This document shows, piece by piece, positions 16,455 to 25,416 of a DNA stretch of 64,000 bases. Position 1 is the first letter of the stretch; every line of letters begins with the position of its first letter. The DNA comes from Microbispora sp. H13382 (GTDB taxonomy: Bacteria; Actinomycetota; Actinomycetes; Streptosporangiales; Streptosporangiaceae). The notes below the pieces were generated by a model that was not told where the DNA came from, ran no database searches, and saw only the letters and a list, made by a program, of their open reading frames with translations. Both the position numbers and the translations under genes were made by a program. The stretch lies in NCBI RefSeq assembly GCF_014161445.1, contig NZ_JABBXA010000009.1, positions 62,001 through 126,000 on the forward strand, read 5' to 3'.

Positions 16455-17117
16455 ATGACCGGTTCGAACCCTTGGACCCGGCTTACCGGTGTCCTGCTGT
16501 TGACCTCGTTGATAGCCATGATCGCCGGTGCGGCCATCGTGGTGCCATCAGGGTTGACCCTGAATTCAGCCGACCCCGATGCTGCACTGGCCGCGGTGGG
16601 TGAGCAGTTCGGGCTGCATCTCACCGAGTTGGCCTTCGACGTGCTGGGCTGGCTGGCACTGACCGCGGCCGGGCTCGTGATGTCCGCTCGCTCCGCCCAG
16701 GCACCCGGACCGCACCTGGTGACGCTGGCCGGTGGACTACTGGCCGCCTCCGGGCTGGCAGGCCTGCTTCATGACGCCGGGAACCTGGCGCTGACCCAGT
16801 TGGCCGCCGACCGCACCGCCCCGGCGGTCGCCACCGTGGCCTGGGCGGTACTGCTCACCGCCAAGTGGGTGGTCAACCTGGCGGGGCTGCTGTGGGTCGC
16901 CGCCACCGCCGCCGCAGCGGCCGGCGTCCCGATGCCGACCGGGCTCCGCATCGCCGGTGCGGTCGCCGCGATCTCAGGCTTGGCCGCGGTCGCGCTTCCG
17001 TGGACGACCGGGACCGATGGGCTGACGGTGGCGCTGGAACAGCTCGGGTACGCCCTCCACCTGCCGATCATGATTTGGTACGGAGCGCTGGGCTGGCGGT
17101 ACCTGCGTGACCGGTGA
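16455..17117 (+). CDS. Six-TM membrane protein, function unknown
   Basis: 220 aa with six predicted membrane segments (about 10-30, 55-75, 85-105, 120-150, 160-180, 195-215) and few charged residues except at the ends (WRYLRDR). No motif is recognised. It is driven by a MerR-type promoter and is the natural partner of the decayed MerR gene, so a stress-related membrane role is plausible but unproven. Confidence 0.75.
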   Translation: MTGSNPWTRLTGVLLLTSLIAMIAGAAIVVPSGLTLNSADPDAALAAVGEQFGLHLTELAFDVLGWLALTAAGLVMSARSAQAPGPHLVTLAGGLLAASGLAGLLHDAGNLALTQLAADRTAPAVATVAWAVLLTAKWVVNLAGLLWVAATAAAAAGVPMPTGLRIAGAVAAISGLAAVALPWTTGTDGLTVALEQLGYALHLPIMIWYGALGWRYLRDR

Positions 17118-17143
17118 CCGGGGCCCGTGAACCTGTACGTCCT

Positions 17144-17221
17144 CTTCAAGGCGCTGAACAGCTACTCGGCGGGGGCGGCAGCCATGGAGACGGGTCTGGG
17201 GCCAGGGACGTGCGGAGTCTC
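17144..17221 (+). repeat. Dispersed convergent-junction repeat, copy 4 (divergent)
   Basis: TCTTCAAGG, then AAC-GCTACT, GGCGG and GCGGCA aligned with the core of other copies, followed by AGACGGGTCTGG identical to the copy at 15682 and GGAGTC. The middle block is deleted. It lies between the convergent genes ending at 17117 and 17228. Confidence 0.45.
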
Positions 17222-17227
17222 GGCTGT

Positions 17228-17599
17228 CTAGCGTTGCTTGAGACGGAGTGCCTCTTTGCGGACCTCGGCCTGGACGGACCGCTCGCGCTCCAGCCACGCC
17301 GGGTTCTCCGCCTTCAGCGCCTCGATCTCAGCGGTGGTGAGCGGTCCGGTGATTCCGCCCCTGATCAGGCCGGAAATGGAGACCTTCAGCTTCGCGGCGA
17401 TGACCTGCTTGGGATGCGGGCCGTTGCGGCGCAGGTCGACGAGCCAGGCGGGCGGCGTCGACTGCAACTCGTTCAGCTCGTCCCTGGAGACGACACCCGC
17501 CTGGAACTCGGCGGGAGTGGCCGAGAGGAGGACACCCAGCTTCTTGGCCGCGGTCGCGGGCTTCATCGTCTGGATGGTCTTCGGCTTGGGCGAGCTCAT
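17228..17599 (-). CDS. DUF5997 family protein
   Basis: 123-aa small basic protein beginning with a motif typical of DUF5997 (PKTIQTMKPATAAKKLGVLL) and continuing TPAEFQAGVVSRDELNELQS and HPKQVIAAKLKVSISGLIRG. No function is known. The ATG at 17599 is favoured over upstream starts because family members begin close to MKPATAAKKLG. It is divergent from the LysR-like effector protein at 17655; these two families are often neighbours in actinomycetes. Confidence 0.78.
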   Translation of the reverse strand: MSSPKPKTIQTMKPATAAKKLGVLLSATPAEFQAGVVSRDELNELQSTPPAWLVDLRRNGPHPKQVIAAKLKVSISGLIRGGITGPLTTAEIEALKAENPAWLERERSVQAEVRKEALRLKQR

Positions 17600-17654
17600 A
17601 ACGCCAAGAGTAGTCAGTCGGAACGGGTTCCCATGACATCGGTAGCCTGAGGAA

Positions 17655-18386
17655 GTGACTGTTGGAGAGACCGGCAAGGTGTTCCGGCTGGCGTACGTGC
17701 CCGGGGTGACACCCGCGAAATGGGTCAACACCTGGACCGAGAGGATGCCCGACGTGCCGGTCACCCTGGTCGCGGTTCCCGCCGCCGAGGTGGTGGGACT
17801 CCTGCGAAACGGCGGCGCCGACGCCGGGTTCGCCAGGCTGCCGATCGACCGCGACGGGCTCAGCGTGATTCCTCTCTACGTGGAGACCACGGTGGTCGTG
17901 GTGCCCAAGGACCACGCGGTGGCCGCCGCTGACGAGGTGACCATCGCCGACCTCGTCGACGACGAGGTGTTCCACGCCCTGGACGACACCATCGAGTGGA
18001 CGGTCCGCCCCGGGCGGCCCACGTTCACCCGCCCGGCCACAACGGCGGACGCGGTCGAGCTGGTGGCGGCCGGCACCGGGATTCTCCTGGTTCCGCAGTC
18101 GCTGGCACGCCTCTACCACCGTAGGGATCTGACATACCGGCCGGTGCTCGACGCGCCGCAGTCTCAGGTCGCACTGACCTGGCCCACGGACGCGACCACC
18201 GACCTGGTGGAAGATTTCATCGGCATCGTCCGCGGCCGGACGGTGAACAGCTCGCGGGGCCGTACCCCTGACTCCCCCGCGGCGGAGAAACCAGCCCGGC
18301 GGCAGGCGCAGAAACCCGCGCAGAATGGCTCCGGTCGCCGGGCCGTGCCGACCGGCCGTAAGAGGAGGGGCTACAGGTCTCGGTGA
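17655..18386 (+). CDS. LysR substrate-binding-domain protein lacking HTH
   Basis: 243 aa from GTG 17655. It carries a periplasmic-binding-like LysR effector domain (FRLAYVPGVTPAKWVNTWTE; GADAGFARLPIDRDGLSVIP; ELVAAGTGILLVPQSLARLY) but no N-terminal winged helix, so it is not a classical LTTR. The C-terminal 40 residues are a basic, low-complexity tail (GRKRRGYRSR). It is presumably a ligand sensor working with DUF5997 or with nucleic acid through its basic tail; both are inference. Confidence 0.82.
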   Translation: MTVGETGKVFRLAYVPGVTPAKWVNTWTERMPDVPVTLVAVPAAEVVGLLRNGGADAGFARLPIDRDGLSVIPLYVETTVVVVPKDHAVAAADEVTIADLVDDEVFHALDDTIEWTVRPGRPTFTRPATTADAVELVAAGTGILLVPQSLARLYHRRDLTYRPVLDAPQSQVALTWPTDATTDLVEDFIGIVRGRTVNSSRGRTPDSPAAEKPARRQAQKPAQNGSGRRAVPTGRKRRGYRSR

Positions 18387-18438
18387 CCTGCGCCCTTAAC
18401 CTGCCGACACAGGCGACCCTTCGGCCAAGCCATAAGCC

Positions 18439-19105
18439 TCATGCCCGGGCGGCCGCGGCGGGCTTGAGCACTTCCCTGCACCAGCTGCGGAAGTCTGTCG
18501 ACGTGGGCTTGGCGGTCGCCCAGTCCGCGTCGTAGATGCCGTGGTCCTGTGCGGCCAACGCCTCGGTCACGTCCTTGATCGCCTGATCGTCGGCGCCTCG
18601 GGCGCGGAGCAGCGACGCGTAGTCGTCCATGCTCACGCGACGGTAGGCGACCGGACGCCCGAGTTCCTGGCCGATCACCTCGGCCATGCCGTCAGGGGTC
18701 AGTCGGTCGGGGCCGAACACGGGGAGGTTCTCCTGCCCGGTCCAGGACAGATCCGTGAGCAGGCCGGCTGCGGTGCCGGCGATGTCCCGCGTCGCGATCG
18801 ACGCCAGCGGCAGGTCACCCGCACAGGTCAGGGAGAACGCGCCCTGCCCGCAGATCGCATCGAGTTGCCCGAGGAGGTTCTCCATGTAGAAGGGCATGGA
18901 CAACGCCCGATACGCCGCGCCGGACTTTTCGAGTTCGGCGTCCATCGCGAAGGCCGCCGAGAGGACGCCGGCTGGGGTCGACCAGCCGTGCCCGGCGCTG
19001 GAGACTCCGACGACGTGACCGACGTCGTGGCGGGCGATGGCAGCGGCGTGTGCTCGAGGGCATCCGCGGTCCCGAACGCTGATCACTGCTCCGTCCCGGA
19101 GACGA
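18439..19105 (-). pseudogene. NmrA-like NAD(P)-binding oxidoreductase, N-terminally truncated
   Basis: The minus strand encodes the C-terminal two thirds of an atypical [63 protein letters not shown], and a C-terminal TSTDFRSWCREVLKPA. The expected N-terminal Rossmann start (TGATG-x-G) is missing: upstream of about 19105 the frame is only the shadow of the GNAT gene. The gene is therefore broken. The right boundary is approximate. Confidence 0.7.
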
Positions 19106-19162
19106 GGACGACATGAGCGAGCGTCACCCGATCGGGTCCGCGCCACAAACAGGCATGATGTG

Positions 19163-19984
19163 ATGCTCCACATGCACGAGACGGAACAACAGGTTCCAGG
19201 CGATCTCGACCTGCTGGTGAGGATGGAGCAGAACCTTGCCGAGCATGCCTGCCACCTGCACCGCCGCATGGAGCGCTCGACCGTCATGGAGACGGACGAC
19301 CTCCTGATCGCCGACAGCGGGCTTGACGACGACACGTTCAATATCGTCGCGGCGGCGCGTTTCACCGCGGACACCGCCCCCGCGCGGGTGGCGGAGACTG
19401 TCCGTGCAGTGGCCGCAACCGGTCGCCCCTTCTCCTGGTGGGTCGGCCCCGCCTCCACACCGCCAGGCCTCGCCTCGCTCCTGAAGGGCGCCGGTCTGGA
19501 GGCGGCCGAGACCGAGGCGGGCATGTGGAAGGACCTGCATGGGGCACTGCCGAAGCCGCACGCCGACAACCTGGACATCCGCCTGGTGACAACTCCGAAG
19601 CGGCTCGCCGACTACGCGATGGTCCTGGCCGCGAACTGGGACCCGCCGGCCGCCACGGTGCGCCGGTTCTTCACCGACGCCGCCGAGTGGGCCCTCGCTC
19701 CCGACTGCCCCGCCCGGTACCTCATCGGCTACGTGAGCGGCCGCCCGGTCTGCTCGGCCGAGGTCTTCCTCCACGGGGGAGTCGCCGGGATCTACAACAT
19801 CGCGACCCTCGTGACAGAACGCCGGCGCGGCTACGGTGGCGCCATCACCCTGGCCGCCTTGCACACCGCGTACGACGAGGGCTATCGCACCGCGGTTCTG
19901 CAGGCATCTTCGGACGGTGAGCCCGTCTACCGCCGCCTCGGATTCGAAACCTGCGGCCGGTTCACCGAGTACGCCATCGCATGA
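19163..19984 (+). CDS. GNAT family N-acetyltransferase
   Basis: 273 aa from ATG 19163. The GNAT fold is in the C-terminal half: [20 protein letters not shown] contains the acetyl-CoA pyrophosphate loop (R-R-x-G-Y-G) and is followed by [20 protein letters not shown] and [18 protein letters not shown]. The N-terminal half (about 1-120) is a degenerate GNAT-like region. It acetylates an unknown amine. It replaces the 5' end of the NmrA-like gene on the other strand, which suggests that its arrival or a deletion caused that truncation. Confidence 0.85.
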   Translation: MLHMHETEQQVPGDLDLLVRMEQNLAEHACHLHRRMERSTVMETDDLLIADSGLDDDTFNIVAAARFTADTAPARVAETVRAVAATGRPFSWWVGPASTPPGLASLLKGAGLEAAETEAGMWKDLHGALPKPHADNLDIRLVTTPKRLADYAMVLAANWDPPAATVRRFFTDAAEWALAPDCPARYLIGYVSGRPVCSAEVFLHGGVAGIYNIATLVTERRRGYGGAITLAALHTAYDEGYRTAVLQASSDGEPVYRRLGFETCGRFTEYAIA

Positions 19985-20102
19985 GGCGCTTCCTCAGGAA
20001 CGACGGTCGCCGTATCTACGCCGCCTCACCTGGTCGGCGCCCGCACGGCCGTCTCGGGGCGACTCCCCGCTGAGCGTCGCCTCAGCGGATTTCCGATGAT
20101 GC

Positions 20103-20127
20103 AACATTTCGGGGTTCTGGTGCGTCT
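20103..20127 (+). promoter_or_regulatory. Putative ECF-type promoter
   Basis: AAC-N17-CGTCT upstream of the sigma factor GTG at 20158. AAC at -35 and CGTC at -10 is the usual ECF pattern, so autoregulation is plausible. The motif is short and could be chance. Confidence 0.35.
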
Positions 20128-20157
20128 CAGCCGGGATGGACGAGAGGATTCCCGCCC

Positions 20158-20637
20158 GTGGATGACGTGCCGGATTTCGCGGACTTCGCCGCCGATCGGA
20201 TCGATGCGTTGTTCCGCTACGCCTACATGCTCACCGGCAACCCGCACGACGCCGCCGACCTCGTTCAGGAGGCGATGGTACGGCTGCGCAGCTCATGGCC
20301 GCGCGTGCGGCACAAGCACAACCCGGAGAGCTACGTGAGGACCACGATCGCCCGGCTGCACATCTCCGTCTGGAGACGGCGCAGGCGCGAACATCTGGCA
20401 TGGGAGGTGCCCGAACAGCCGCAACCGATGGCGGAGCCACCGCTGGACCTCTGGGACGAACTGGTCAAGCTGCCCAAGAGGCAGCGGGCCGTACTGGTCC
20501 TGCGCTACTACGAGGACCGATCGGACGCCGAGATCGCCGAGATCCTCGGGATTTCTCCCGGAACCGTACGGAGTCAGGCATCCCGCGCTCTCGGCAAACT
20601 GCGCGACACCGTCACCCCGCTGAGGAGACTGCGATGA
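20158..20637 (+). CDS. RNA polymerase sigma factor, SigE-like ECF family
   Basis: 159-aa ECF sigma factor starting at GTG 20158 after GAGAGGA. Region 2: RIDALFRYAYMLTGNPHDAA and DLVQEAMVRL; region 4: LPKRQRAVLVLRYYEDRSDA and EILGISPGTVRSQASRALGK. It is coupled by an ATGA overlap to a membrane protein that is probably its regulator. It belongs to the small SigE-type group common in actinomycetes. Confidence 0.92.
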   Translation: MDDVPDFADFAADRIDALFRYAYMLTGNPHDAADLVQEAMVRLRSSWPRVRHKHNPESYVRTTIARLHISVWRRRRREHLAWEVPEQPQPMAEPPLDLWDELVKLPKRQRAVLVLRYYEDRSDAEIAEILGISPGTVRSQASRALGKLRDTVTPLRRLR

Positions 20638-21806
20638 ACGACGTCGAAGAGGCGCTGCGCCGTACGTTCGCCGACGCGGAGGCGCGGATGCCGGCCACTC
20701 CGCCGGATCTGCTGCGTCAGGTGACCGTGGGGCAGACCCGGCGCGGACGCCGTGGCCTGGTGGTGGCGACCGCGATGGCCACCTGTCTGGTGATCTGGGC
20801 GGCGTCGGCCGTGACGTGGCGGGCTCCCGCGCCGCCACCCGCCATCACGGCCAAGCCCGCGCCGCACATTCATGAACCACGGATCGTGGAGGAGATCGCG
20901 CCGCCGCTGGAACAGATACTGCCTTCGGTGATCGCGGAGGTCCCCCGGAAGGTCCCTAACGGGAAGGCCTTCACGCCGAAGCTGTTCATCGATCCACGCA
21001 CCATGCTCGGGTACGTGTCGAAGAAGGGCTACGATCCTGCGCCTCAATTGTGGGCTTATCACCTGGAATCGCAGACCTTTCAGCGCCTGGCCGTCATCGA
21101 CTATCCCATCGCGCCGGTGGACTCGCTGGCGGTGGGCGAAGGCGTGATCGTCTGGTTCAAGTACGTGGACCGGGACATCCACATCATGACGGTTCCGGTG
21201 ACCGGGGGCACTCCCCGCACGGTGGTCTCGTTCCCGGCCGAGCTGGATGTGGACAAGGCGAACGGGGACACCATCTACGGGGTGGACCTGGCGGTCGGCG
21301 GCGGCAGGATCTTCTGGTCGTCGACCAAGTCGGGAGGCGTCAACCAGGTTCCGGTGGCGGGCGGCGAACCGTCGTTCGTCCCGGGCACGAAGGGGCTGCG
21401 TCTGTTCTCCTGGCCCTGGGCGGGGCGTCCCGCCGATGGTCCGGGGGCCATGACGAATCTGCTCAACCTGAGCACCGGGGAGCGGCTCGAAGATCGAGCG
21501 CAGGCGCGGTGCGATGTGGCCTGGTGCCTCACCGGCGACCAGGCGACCCGCCGCGACGGCAGCCAGGTTCTGGACCTGCCGGGCGACAGCCCACGGTCAC
21601 TCGTGGCCGATCGCTTCGTCACCCTGAGCCAGGTCGACGAGCAGGGACGGAAGGCCACAGTGATCTTCGATCTCGCCACGTCACGGGCCGGCAGGCTGTG
21701 GATTCACAACGACCGCAAGGCATCCCCCACCCTCTACACCGATACGGAGATGCTCTACTTCAAGCGCGGTGATAAGTGGGCCGTCATTCACGACCCGGAC
21801 CGTTAG
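20634..21806 (+). CDS. Single-pass membrane protein with extracytoplasmic propeller-like domain, probable anti-sigma partner
   Basis: 390 aa. A cytoplasmic N-terminus of about 45 residues (DVEEALRRTFADAEARMPAT) resembles the anti-sigma-like start of SigE-associated proteins; one TM follows (VVATAMATCLVIWAASAVTW, about 47-66). The outside domain contains repeated beta-sheet elements (VDSLAVGEGVIVWFKYVDRD; VDLAVGGGRIFWSSTKSGGV) like a beta-propeller. Coupling to the sigma gene suggests that it holds the sigma factor and senses an external cue. No zinc-binding ZAS motif is seen. Confidence 0.72.
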   Translation: MNDVEEALRRTFADAEARMPATPPDLLRQVTVGQTRRGRRGLVVATAMATCLVIWAASAVTWRAPAPPPAITAKPAPHIHEPRIVEEIAPPLEQILPSVIAEVPRKVPNGKAFTPKLFIDPRTMLGYVSKKGYDPAPQLWAYHLESQTFQRLAVIDYPIAPVDSLAVGEGVIVWFKYVDRDIHIMTVPVTGGTPRTVVSFPAELDVDKANGDTIYGVDLAVGGGRIFWSSTKSGGVNQVPVAGGEPSFVPGTKGLRLFSWPWAGRPADGPGAMTNLLNLSTGERLEDRAQARCDVAWCLTGDQATRRDGSQVLDLPGDSPRSLVADRFVTLSQVDEQGRKATVIFDLATSRAGRLWIHNDRKASPTLYTDTEMLYFKRGDKWAVIHDPDR

Positions 21807-21881
21807 CCCAGGAAACCTGCGGTCCGCCCCGGCCGCGGTGCAGAGACGCGTCGACCGGCATGGCAGCGGCCGGCGGGCCGG

Positions 21882-22943
21882 TCACGCGCCCGGCGATGCG
21901 ACCGACTCCCGCACGCGGATGGGCATCGGCACGCGATGCACCTCGCCCTCCCCGCCGTCGTCCTCACGGTCACGACCGATCTCCGTGAACAGCACGTCGA
22001 CGGCCTTACGGCCGAGCTCGTAGTGGGGGAGGGCCACCGTCGTCAGCTGGGGGCGCATCCACGCGGCGATCGGGTGGTCGTCGAAGGACACGACGGAGAC
22101 GTCGGCGGGCACCTTGAGCCCGAAGTCGTCGAGCGCCTGGTAGGCGCCGAGGGCGACCCGGTCGTTGAAGCAGATCAACGCCCGCGGGCGCTCCTTCTGC
22201 AGCAGTGCCCGGGTCGCGGCGAGGCCGTACTCCGGTTGCCAGTCAGGGCAGACGTGGCCGCCGGCCGGCTTGACCCCCGCCTCGGCGAGCACCTCGCGAA
22301 TGCCGATGAGCCGTTCGACGGCCGCGACGCTTCCACCCGGCGGGACGTTGCGCCGTCCGGGGCCGGCGCCGATCAGGTGGATGCCCTCGCGATGGCCGGC
22401 GTCGAGCAGAGCTTTCGCGGCGACGCGTCCGGCTTCGATCTCGTCGGGGATGACCGAGGGCAACGGTGACGGCTGTTTGGGGAGCGCGTTGAGCAGGACG
22501 GCGGGGGCGGCCGCCATGCCCTTCGGCACCCTGATGGTTCTCGTGTACATCGAGGCCAGGATGATCCCGTCCACCTGACGGTCGTGCATGGCCTGAAGCA
22601 GGAGGCGTTCGAGCTCGGCGTCGCCCTCCGTCTCACCGATGAACAGCATGAAGCCGCGCTCCCGCGCGGCCTCGAGTGCTCCTTTGATCATGTCGCCGGC
22701 GAGCCGCGACGTCGCGACCGTGTCGGAAATGAAGCCGATAGTCCGAGTTGTCCCAGTTCGCAGGCCTACGGATACGATGTTCGGCCGGTACTGCAATTCG
22801 GCCGCGGCCTTGAGGACGCGCTGCTCGACGTCCTGCGAGATGCGCAACTCCCGGCCGCGTCCGGACAACACGAGCGACGCGGTGGTCGGCGAGACGCCGG
22901 CGATCTTGGCGACGTCGGCCAGCGTGACCCGTCGTCGGCTCAC
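21882..22943 (-). CDS. LacI family transcriptional regulator of the sugar operon
   Basis: 353 aa from GTG 22943, chosen because GGAGG lies 7 nt upstream and the LacI HTH starts directly (RRRVTLADVAKIAGVSPTTA). The effector domain spans 60-345 (IVSVGLRTGTTRTIGFISDT; RPRALICFNDRVALGAYQAL; VSVVSFDDHPIAAWMRPQLT). It is divergent from the ABC sugar operon at 23086 and probably represses it through the palindrome at 23006. The inducer is inferred to be sucrose, fructose or an oligofructan. Confidence 0.92.
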   Translation of the reverse strand: MSRRRVTLADVAKIAGVSPTTASLVLSGRGRELRISQDVEQRVLKAAAELQYRPNIVSVGLRTGTTRTIGFISDTVATSRLAGDMIKGALEAARERGFMLFIGETEGDAELERLLLQAMHDRQVDGIILASMYTRTIRVPKGMAAAPAVLLNALPKQPSPLPSVIPDEIEAGRVAAKALLDAGHREGIHLIGAGPGRRNVPPGGSVAAVERLIGIREVLAEAGVKPAGGHVCPDWQPEYGLAATRALLQKERPRALICFNDRVALGAYQALDDFGLKVPADVSVVSFDDHPIAAWMRPQLTTVALPHYELGRKAVDVLFTEIGRDREDDGGEGEVHRVPMPIRVRESVASPGA

Positions 22944-23005
22944 CGAGTGACCTCCTGCGATGTGGGGGTTGACACCCCGCGACACGTGTGATGAGACTAT
23001 CGCAC

Positions 23006-23023
23006 TGCTAATCCGATTTAGCA
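23006..23023. promoter_or_regulatory. LacI-type operator
   Basis: TGCTAATCCGATTTAGCA, an 18-bp palindrome with a single mismatched pair in each arm, 63 bp upstream of the LacI start and 62 bp upstream of the binding-protein start. It is placed to control both divergent units. Confidence 0.75.
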
Positions 23024-23085
23024 AACCTGAGTCCTGGGGCGTCCGGTGTGTGCCGGCGGGTCCCCGAGCAATCAAGGAGACGCAG

Positions 23086-24441
23086 ATGTCGCGTCGAACT
23101 CGCTGGAACGGGGCCGCGCTCGCGGTCGTGATGGGAGGGACGCTGGCGGCGGGCTGCGGGGCGCCCGGCGGCGACGCCCCTCAGCCGGAGGCCACCGGCG
23201 CGTCCCTGGCCGCCGCGCCGACCTGCGGCACGGCGCCGGTCACGCTGAACGCCTATATCGAGACCGGCTTCCCCCTGGCGAAGGAGCTCAGCACCGAGTT
23301 CTCGAAGCAGTACCCGAACGTCAAATGGAACATCCGCGAGGACCAGTTCGCGGTCATCACCCAGAACGCGCCGCGCGTCCTCGCCGACGACCCGCCGGAC
23401 CTGATGCGGCTCCCGCAGGTGTCGGAGCTGGTGAAGAACAACCTGCTGAAGAACCTCGACGGCTACGCGAAGGCGTTCGGCTGGGACTCCTGGCCGGCGT
23501 CGCAGCTGGAGCAGATGCGGCTCGGCCCCGGCGGGAAGACCCGCGGCGAGGGGTCGCTGTACGCCATGGGGCTGAACTTCAGCATGACCGGCGTGTTCTA
23601 CAACAAGAAGCTCGCCGACAAGATCGGCATGTCGTCCCCGCCGGCCACCCTGGCCGAACTGGACGACGCGCTCGCGAAGGCCAAGAGCGCGGGCATCCCC
23701 CCGATCGCCCAGTTCAACGGGGGCGCCACCGGTGGTCTCGCCTTCCCGCTGCAGGACCTCATGGCCTCGTACGGTCCCTCCGGGCCGATCAACGAGTGGA
23801 TCTACCAGAAGCCGGGCGCCACGATCGACACTCCCTCCAACCTGCAGGCGACGCGGCACCTGGAGAAGTGGATCAAGGCCGGGTACTTCTGGAAGGACGT
23901 CAACGCCGTCGACTACGCGACGATGATGAGCCGCTTCGTCAAGGGCGAGGGCCTGTTCATGTTCAACGGCGACTGGGAGTCGGGGAACCTCGACAAGCAG
24001 ATGCCGGGCGACGTGGGCTTCTTCCTGATGCCCCCGGCGCAGCAGGGCGGCAAGCAGGCCGCGATGTCGGCGCCCCTCACCTACGGGATCAGCTCCAGGG
24101 CGAAGAACGCCGACTGCGCGGCGTTCTTCCTCAACTGGGTGGCGACCGACCCGAAGGCGCGTGAGATCGGCGTGAAGGTCGGCGGGTCGCACCCCATGGG
24201 CCCGGCGGACGCCCCCATGCCGGAGGTGGCGGAGGACACGGTCACCGCGAGCACCCTGGCGGCAGGCGCGAAGATCGCCGAGGACAACGGCGCGATGGAC
24301 TTCATCGCCAACGCGACCGGCGCGATCTACGCCAAGAGCTGGACGCCCCAGCTGCAGAAGCTGGTCGCCGGTCAGCAGACCCCCGAGGCGCTGCTGAAGT
24401 CGGTGCAGAGCGACTACACGAGCCAGGTCGGGGGGAGCTGA
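23086..24441 (+). CDS. Sugar ABC transporter substrate-binding lipoprotein
   Basis: 451 aa. The lipobox LAAGC makes Cys24 the lipid anchor. It is a family-1 extracellular solute-binding protein (YIETGFPLAKELSTEFSKQY; FSMTGVFYNKKLADKIG; GLFMFNGDWESGNLDKQMPG). AAGGAGA precedes the ATG. With the two permeases it imports a di- or oligosaccharide; sucrose or a fructo-oligosaccharide is inferred from the ROK and GH68 genes downstream. No ATPase is encoded here, so a shared MsiK-type ATPase elsewhere is likely. Confidence 0.92.
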   Translation: MSRRTRWNGAALAVVMGGTLAAGCGAPGGDAPQPEATGASLAAAPTCGTAPVTLNAYIETGFPLAKELSTEFSKQYPNVKWNIREDQFAVITQNAPRVLADDPPDLMRLPQVSELVKNNLLKNLDGYAKAFGWDSWPASQLEQMRLGPGGKTRGEGSLYAMGLNFSMTGVFYNKKLADKIGMSSPPATLAELDDALAKAKSAGIPPIAQFNGGATGGLAFPLQDLMASYGPSGPINEWIYQKPGATIDTPSNLQATRHLEKWIKAGYFWKDVNAVDYATMMSRFVKGEGLFMFNGDWESGNLDKQMPGDVGFFLMPPAQQGGKQAAMSAPLTYGISSRAKNADCAAFFLNWVATDPKAREIGVKVGGSHPMGPADAPMPEVAEDTVTASTLAAGAKIAEDNGAMDFIANATGAIYAKSWTPQLQKLVAGQQTPEALLKSVQSDYTSQVGGS

Positions 24442-24447
24442 GCACTG

Positions 24448-25416
24448 ATGACACGGCCGACTCCCGACAGCGCGGTCGACTCCCAGGCGACCCGCACCGG
24501 GCCGGCAGCCGTGACGAGCAAGCGGAGCCCCGCCCACGCGGCGGGGCTCCGCACGCCGAGTTGGGTCGGCTGGCTCTTCGTGGCTCCGGCACTCGGCGTC
24601 TACGCGGTCTTCGTACTGCGTCCGATCGCGCTCACCGTCCAGTACTCGTTGTACCGCTGGGACGGCATCGGCCCCTCCACCTGGGCCGGGCTGGGCAACT
24701 ACGTCAGGGTGTTCACCGACCCCGACCTGTTCGCCTCCATCCTCAACGCGATCAAGCTGATCGTCTTCTTCAGCGTGATCCCGGTCGTGCTGGGCCTCGC
24801 GATCGCTTCGACGATCCGCCGGATCGCCGCGAGCCGGCTCGCGCTGGTGGCGCGGACGGTCCTGTTCCTGCCACAGGTCATCCCGCTCGTCGCCGCGGGC
24901 ATCGCCTGGAGCTGGCTGATGTCGTCGACCGGCCTGGTCAACCAGCTGCTGACGTACGCCGGGCTCGGCGGGGTGGCCCGCGCCTGGCTGGGCGACTTCT
25001 CCACGGCCCTGCCGGCGGTCGGCGTGATCGGTGCGTGGGTGCTGCTCGGCCTGTGCACGATCCTTCTCCTGTCCGGCATGAGCAAGATCGACGCGGCGCT
25101 GTACGAGGCCGCCCGCATGGACGGAGCGGGGCCGCTGCGCGAGTTCGTCTCGATCACCGTGCCCAGCCTGCGGCAGGAGATCGGCGTCTGCGTCACGGTG
25201 ACCGTGATCGCGGCGCTGGCCAGCTTCGACATCGTCTACGTCTCCACTCAGGGCGGCCCGGGCAACGCGACCATGGTGCCTGGCCTGGAGATCTACTACC
25301 TGGCCTTCTCCGAGCGTCAGGTGGGCATGGCGTCCGCACTGGCCGTCGTGCTCATGCTGCTCGTCATCCTCGTCGCCCTTCCCATCCAGTGGCTCACCAA
25401 GGACAGGTCCTCATGA
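24448..25416 (+). CDS. Sugar ABC transporter permease (MalF-like)
   Basis: 322 aa with six core TM segments after a hydrophilic N-terminal 35 residues. The EAA loop reads YEAARMDGAGPLREFVSITV. It starts 7 nt after the binding-protein stop and overlaps the next permease by 4 nt. Confidence 0.92.
   Translation: MTRPTPDSAVDSQATRTGPAAVTSKRSPAHAAGLRTPSWVGWLFVAPALGVYAVFVLRPIALTVQYSLYRWDGIGPSTWAGLGNYVRVFTDPDLFASILNAIKLIVFFSVIPVVLGLAIASTIRRIAASRLALVARTVLFLPQVIPLVAAGIAWSWLMSSTGLVNQLLTYAGLGGVARAWLGDFSTALPAVGVIGAWVLLGLCTILLLSGMSKIDAALYEAARMDGAGPLREFVSITVPSLRQEIGVCVTVTVIAALASFDIVYVSTQGGPGNATMVPGLEIYYLAFSERQVGMASALAVVLMLLVILVALPIQWLTKDRSS

Noticed and set aside
18439..19578. Full 379-codon reading of the NmrA-like ORF
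   Set aside because: The first 155 or so codons are the antisense of the GNAT gene and have no Rossmann motif; only the part left of about 19105 is homologous.
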